Shown piece after piece: positions 61,186-64,000 of a DNA stretch of 64,000 bases (its first letter is position 1; each line of letters begins with the position of its first letter). A program made the translations under genes and the position numbers. The notes below the pieces were generated by a model. It searched no databases. It was given only the letters and a program-made list of their open reading frames with translations, and was not told the origin of the DNA. Source of the DNA: Kluyvera sp047971185 (GTDB lineage Bacteria; Pseudomonadota; Gammaproteobacteria; Enterobacterales; Enterobacteriaceae); the NCBI RefSeq assembly GCF_047971185.1, contig NZ_JBKDZH010000015.1, positions 62,001 to 126,000 on the forward strand. The letters are read 5' to 3'.

Positions 61186-61784
61186 CCGTCGTGGGGATGG
61201 GACCGGCGGGCACGCAGCTGATGACCCCGCAGGCCAAAGAGGCCGTTGCCCGCGCCGACGCGCTGGTGGGCGGCGCGCGCCATCTGGCGCAGTTCCCGGA
61301 CTTTGCCGGCGAGCGCTGCCCGCTGGGGGCCAATATCCCACAGGTGCTGGCGTGGATTAGCGCAAGGGCGGCGCAGAACGTGGTGGTGCTGGCCTCCGGC
61401 GACCCGCTGTTTTACGGCATCGGCACGCGGCTGATTGCCCACTTTGGCCGCGACAACGTGCAGGTGATCCCCGGCATCAGCGCGGTGCAGTACCTGTGCG
61501 CGCGGGCGGGCATCGACATGAATGACATGTGGCTGACCAGCAGCCACGGGCGCGACGTGTGCTTCGACGCGCTCGCCGCGCATCGCAAGGTGGCGATGGT
61601 CACCGATCGACGCTGTGGGCCAAAAGAGATTGCCGCCGCGCTGGTCGCGCGCGGCAAAGGCCATCGCTGGATGGTGATTGGCGAAAATCTGGCGCAGGAC
61701 AATGAACGGATCCACTGGCTACCGGTCAGTGCGGTCCACCAGGACTATGACATGAACACGGTGGTGATCCTCGATGAAAGATGA
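61179..61784 (+). CDS. cbiE: Cobalt-precorrin-7 C5-methyltransferase CbiE
   Basis: Tetrapyrrole methylase of 201 residues. The N-terminal VVGMGPAGTQLMTPQAKEAV and the middle VLASGDPLFYGIGTRL bind S-adenosylmethionine. Here CbiE and CbiT are separate genes, as in Salmonella; in many other bacteria they are fused as CobL. It overlaps cbiT by eleven bases. Confidence 0.95.
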   Translation: MLTVVGMGPAGTQLMTPQAKEAVARADALVGGARHLAQFPDFAGERCPLGANIPQVLAWISARAAQNVVVLASGDPLFYGIGTRLIAHFGRDNVQVIPGISAVQYLCARAGIDMNDMWLTSSHGRDVCFDALAAHRKVAMVTDRRCGPKEIAAALVARGKGHRWMVIGENLAQDNERIHWLPVSAVHQDYDMNTVVILDER

Positions 61785-62343
61785 GCTGTTTCTGCGCGGC
61801 GAAAAGGTACCGATGACCAAAGAGGCGGTGCGCGCGCTGGCGCTGGCGAAGCTGGAGCTGCACTGGGCCAGCCACCTGATTGATATCGGGGCCGGGACCG
61901 GCAGCGTGTCGATTGAAGCGGCGCTGCAAAAACCGACGCTGGCGGTGACGGCGATTGAGCGCAACCCGGCGGCGCTGCGCCTGCTGGCGGAGAACTGCCA
62001 GCGCTTTGCCTGCGGCAACGTATCGATTGTGGGCGGCGAAGCGCCGGACGTCAGCGTGGATCAGGCCGACGCCATCTTTATGGGCGGCAGCGGCGGCCAT
62101 CTCTGCGCGCTGATTGACTGGTCGCTACAGCACCTGCGCCTCGGCGGGCGGCTGGTGATGACCTTTATTCTGCAGGAAAACCTGCATTGCGCCCTCGAGC
62201 ACCTCCAGCAGGCGGGCGTGACGGCGATTGACTGCCAGCAGTTGAACGTATCGACGCTCACCGCGCTCGGCAGCGGCCATTACTTCAAACCGCATAATCC
62301 CGTTTTTGTGATTGCCTGTCAGAAGGAAGAAATCCATGAGTGA
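61774..62343 (+). CDS. cbiT: Cobalt-precorrin-6B C15-methyltransferase (decarboxylating) CbiT
   Basis: Protein of 189 residues with a Rossmann methyltransferase fold: LIDIGAGTGSVSIEAAL (about residues 34-50) is motif I. It methylates C-15 and decarboxylates the C-12 acetate. It starts inside cbiE and overlaps cbiF by eight bases. Confidence 0.95.
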   Translation: MKDELFLRGEKVPMTKEAVRALALAKLELHWASHLIDIGAGTGSVSIEAALQKPTLAVTAIERNPAALRLLAENCQRFACGNVSIVGGEAPDVSVDQADAIFMGGSGGHLCALIDWSLQHLRLGGRLVMTFILQENLHCALEHLQQAGVTAIDCQQLNVSTLTALGSGHYFKPHNPVFVIACQKEEIHE

Positions 62344-63109
62344 TGCTTTTGATTCACGCTGTGTCTGGTTCGTCGGTGCCGGGCCGGGCGATCGCGACCT
62401 GATCACCCTGAAGGGCTACCGCCTGCTGCAACAGGCGCAGGTGGTGATTTACGCCGGTTCGCTGATTAATACCGAACTGCTGGATTACTGCCCGCCAGAG
62501 GCCGAATGCCACGACAGCGCCGAACTGCATCTGGAACAGATTCTCGACCTGATGGAAGCCGGCGTGAAGGCCGGGAAAACGGTGGTGCGGCTGCAAACCG
62601 GCGACGTGTCGCTGTACGGCTCGGTGCGCGAGCAGGGCGAAGAGCTGACCCGTCGCGGCATTCGCTGGCAGGTGGTGCCGGGCGTCAGCGCGTTTCTCGG
62701 CGCGGCGGCGGAGCTGGGCGTGGAGTACACGGTGCCGGAAGTGTCGCAGAGCCTGATTATCACCCGGCTGGAAGGACGCACGCCGGTGCCGGAGCGCGAA
62801 CAGCTGGAGTCATTTGCCCGGCACCAGACTTCGATGGCCATTTACCTTTCGGTACAGCGTATCCATAAAGTGGCCGAACGGCTGATCGACGGCGGCTACC
62901 CGGCCAGCACGCCGGTGGCGGTGGTCTACAAGGCCACCTGGCCGGAAAGCCAGACGGTGCGCGGCACGCTGGCGGACATTGGCGATAGGGTGCGCGACGC
63001 GGGCATTCGCAAAACGGCGCTGATTCTGGTCGGCAATTTCCTCGGCGAGGAGTACCACTACTCGCGGCTGTACGCGGCGGATTTCAGCCATGAATACCGT
63101 AAAGCCTGA
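62336..63109 (+). CDS. cbiF: Cobalt-precorrin-4 C11-methyltransferase CbiF
   Basis: Tetrapyrrole methylase of 257 residues from the ATG after AGAAGGAAGAAATCC. Motifs are VWFVGAGPGDRDLITLKG, RLQTGDVSLYGSVREQ and VPGVSAFLGAAAELG. It methylates C-11 of the macrocycle. A frame extension of eight codons into cbiT is not needed. It overlaps cbiG by twenty bases. Confidence 0.95.
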   Translation: MSDAFDSRCVWFVGAGPGDRDLITLKGYRLLQQAQVVIYAGSLINTELLDYCPPEAECHDSAELHLEQILDLMEAGVKAGKTVVRLQTGDVSLYGSVREQGEELTRRGIRWQVVPGVSAFLGAAAELGVEYTVPEVSQSLIITRLEGRTPVPEREQLESFARHQTSMAIYLSVQRIHKVAERLIDGGYPASTPVAVVYKATWPESQTVRGTLADIGDRVRDAGIRKTALILVGNFLGEEYHYSRLYAADFSHEYRKA

Positions 63110-64000
63110 GCGTATAGCGCTGTTCTGCCTGACCCCCGGCGGCGTGGCGCTGGCCCGACGGCTGCACGTGGCGCTGCCGATGACCTGCTATACCCGCGAG
63201 ACGCTGGTTGAACCGGGGTTTCTCCCTTTCGACGGCAGCTTTGCCCACACCGTGCAGCAGGCGTTTACGCGCTATCCGGCGCTGATTTTTATCGGCGCGA
63301 CCGGCATTGCGGTGCGCGTACTGTCGCCGCTGCTGGTCGATAAGCTCAGCGACCCGGCGGTGGTGGTGATTGATGAGCGCGGCCAGCACGTGATCAGCCT
63401 GCTCTCCGGCCACGTTGGCGGCGCGAATGCGCTGGCGCGCGAGCTGGCGGCCATTCTTGGCGTTAAGCCGGTGATCACCACCGCCACCGACGTTAACGAT
63501 GTCGCGGCGCTGGATACGCTGGCCTGCCAGCTCAACGGGCGCATTGACGATTTTCGCACGGCGGTGAAAACCGTCAACCAGATGCTGGTCAGCCAGCAGC
63601 GCGTGGGGCTGTGGTGGGACGAGGAATTTAGCGATGAGATCAGCCGCTGTGACCGACGCGGGTTTATCAGCGTTGCCGACCTGAACGCGCTGCCCGAACT
63701 GGACGCGCTGGTGTGCATCACCCTGCGCGCTGCGCTGCCTGAACTGCCGCTTCCGCACTGGAAGCTGGTGCCGCGGCGGGTGGTGGCGGGTATCGGCTGT
63801 CGGCGCGGCACGCCGTGCGGGCAGATAAGTGAACTGTTGCATCGCCAGCTGGCGCTACAGGGGCTGGACCCGCTGGCGCTGAAGGCTATCGGCAGCATTG
63901 TCCTCAAGCAGGACGAACTGGGGCTGATTCAGCTGGCGAGCGACCTTGATGTGCCGTTTGAGATTTTTAGCGTGGCCGCCCTGCGCGAGCATGAGCACCG
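63090..64000 (+). CDS. cbiG: Cobalt-precorrin-5A hydrolase CbiG (cut by window end)
   Basis: The frame begins at ATG 63090 (MNTVKPERIALFCLTPGG) and stays open to the window end, giving 303 codons so far; the family has about 350. CbiG opens the delta-lactone of cobalt-precorrin-5A and releases acetaldehyde. The central LIFIGATGIAVRVLSPLL and the later LLSGHVGGANALARELA are family motifs, and VAGIGCRRGTPCGQI begins the C-terminal domain. In the known order cbiH and later genes would follow. Confidence 0.95.
   Translation, partial: MNTVKPERIALFCLTPGGVALARRLHVALPMTCYTRETLVEPGFLPFDGSFAHTVQQAFTRYPALIFIGATGIAVRVLSPLLVDKLSDPAVVVIDERGQHVISLLSGHVGGANALARELAAILGVKPVITTATDVNDVAALDTLACQLNGRIDDFRTAVKTVNQMLVSQQRVGLWWDEEFSDEISRCDRRGFISVADLNALPELDALVCITLRAALPELPLPHWKLVPRRVVAGIGCRRGTPCGQISELLHRQLALQGLDPLALKAIGSIVLKQDELGLIQLASDLDVPFEIFSVAALREHEH

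Noticed and set aside
60025..61341. Minus-strand open frame of 438 codons over cbiD
   Set aside because: Antisense shadow of cbiD and its neighbours; no start signal and low-complexity composition.
1..64000. CRISPR array, tRNA or rRNA genes, prophage or integrase genes
   Set aside because: No regularly spaced repeats, no cloverleaf or rRNA-like sequence and no integrase or phage proteins were recognised by reading both strands.

Overview
The window is chromosomal DNA of an enterobacterium (family Enterobacteriaceae, close to Escherichia, Klebsiella, Citrobacter and Enterobacter). It is GC-rich, at roughly 57-58% by eye. Most genes read as close orthologues of Escherichia coli K-12 genes in the same relative order: yqeF, kduI-kduD, araE, ygeA, lysR-lysA, galR, omrB-omrA, aas-lplT, tas, ygdR, ygdQ, mutH, rppH-ptsP, lgt-thyA, ppdA-ppdB-ygdB-ppdC-recC-ptrA-recB-recD, argA, amiC. 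The species cannot be fixed from the sequence alone.

Three accessory blocks break this backbone. (1) Positions 1900-16100 hold an oligogalacturonide (pectin fragment) module: a KdgM-type porin, two oligogalacturonate lyases, kduI-kduD, a TogMNAB-type ABC importer and a KdgF-type cupin. araE and a papain-like hydrolase gene lie among them. KdgR-type operator palindromes precede kdgM, the first ogl, kduI, togM and kdgF, so the set looks like one regulon. Together the products would bring short oligogalacturonides across the outer and inner membranes, cut them to unsaturated monomers and isomerise these towards 2-keto-3-deoxygluconate. A 501-bp MITE-like element with Tn5/IS50-type ends sits between kdgM and the first ogl. 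(2) Positions 19200-24590, between lysA and galR, hold a LacI-type repressor, a lone PTS EIIC permease, a GH1 phospho-beta-glycosidase, a UxuR/ExuR-like GntR regulator and a GNAT acetyltransferase. The divergent promoter carries evenly phased palindromes. (3) From 54734 to the right edge lie cobD, pduX, a cobalamin riboswitch and the start of an anaerobic cobalamin operon (cbiA-B-C-D-E-T-F-G, cut by the window end), directly after amiC.

Other non-coding features are the OmrB and OmrA small RNAs, four DnaA-box matches between mutH and rppH, ARG boxes before argA, several REP/BIME clusters, a large cruciform repeat between recD and argA, and many intrinsic terminators. No tRNA, rRNA, CRISPR array, prophage or intact transposase gene was seen. 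I found no clearly undescribed multi-gene system. The best leads are the duplicated oligogalacturonate lyases, the MITE, the phased operators of the EIIC/GH1 locus and the layout of the cobalamin locus.
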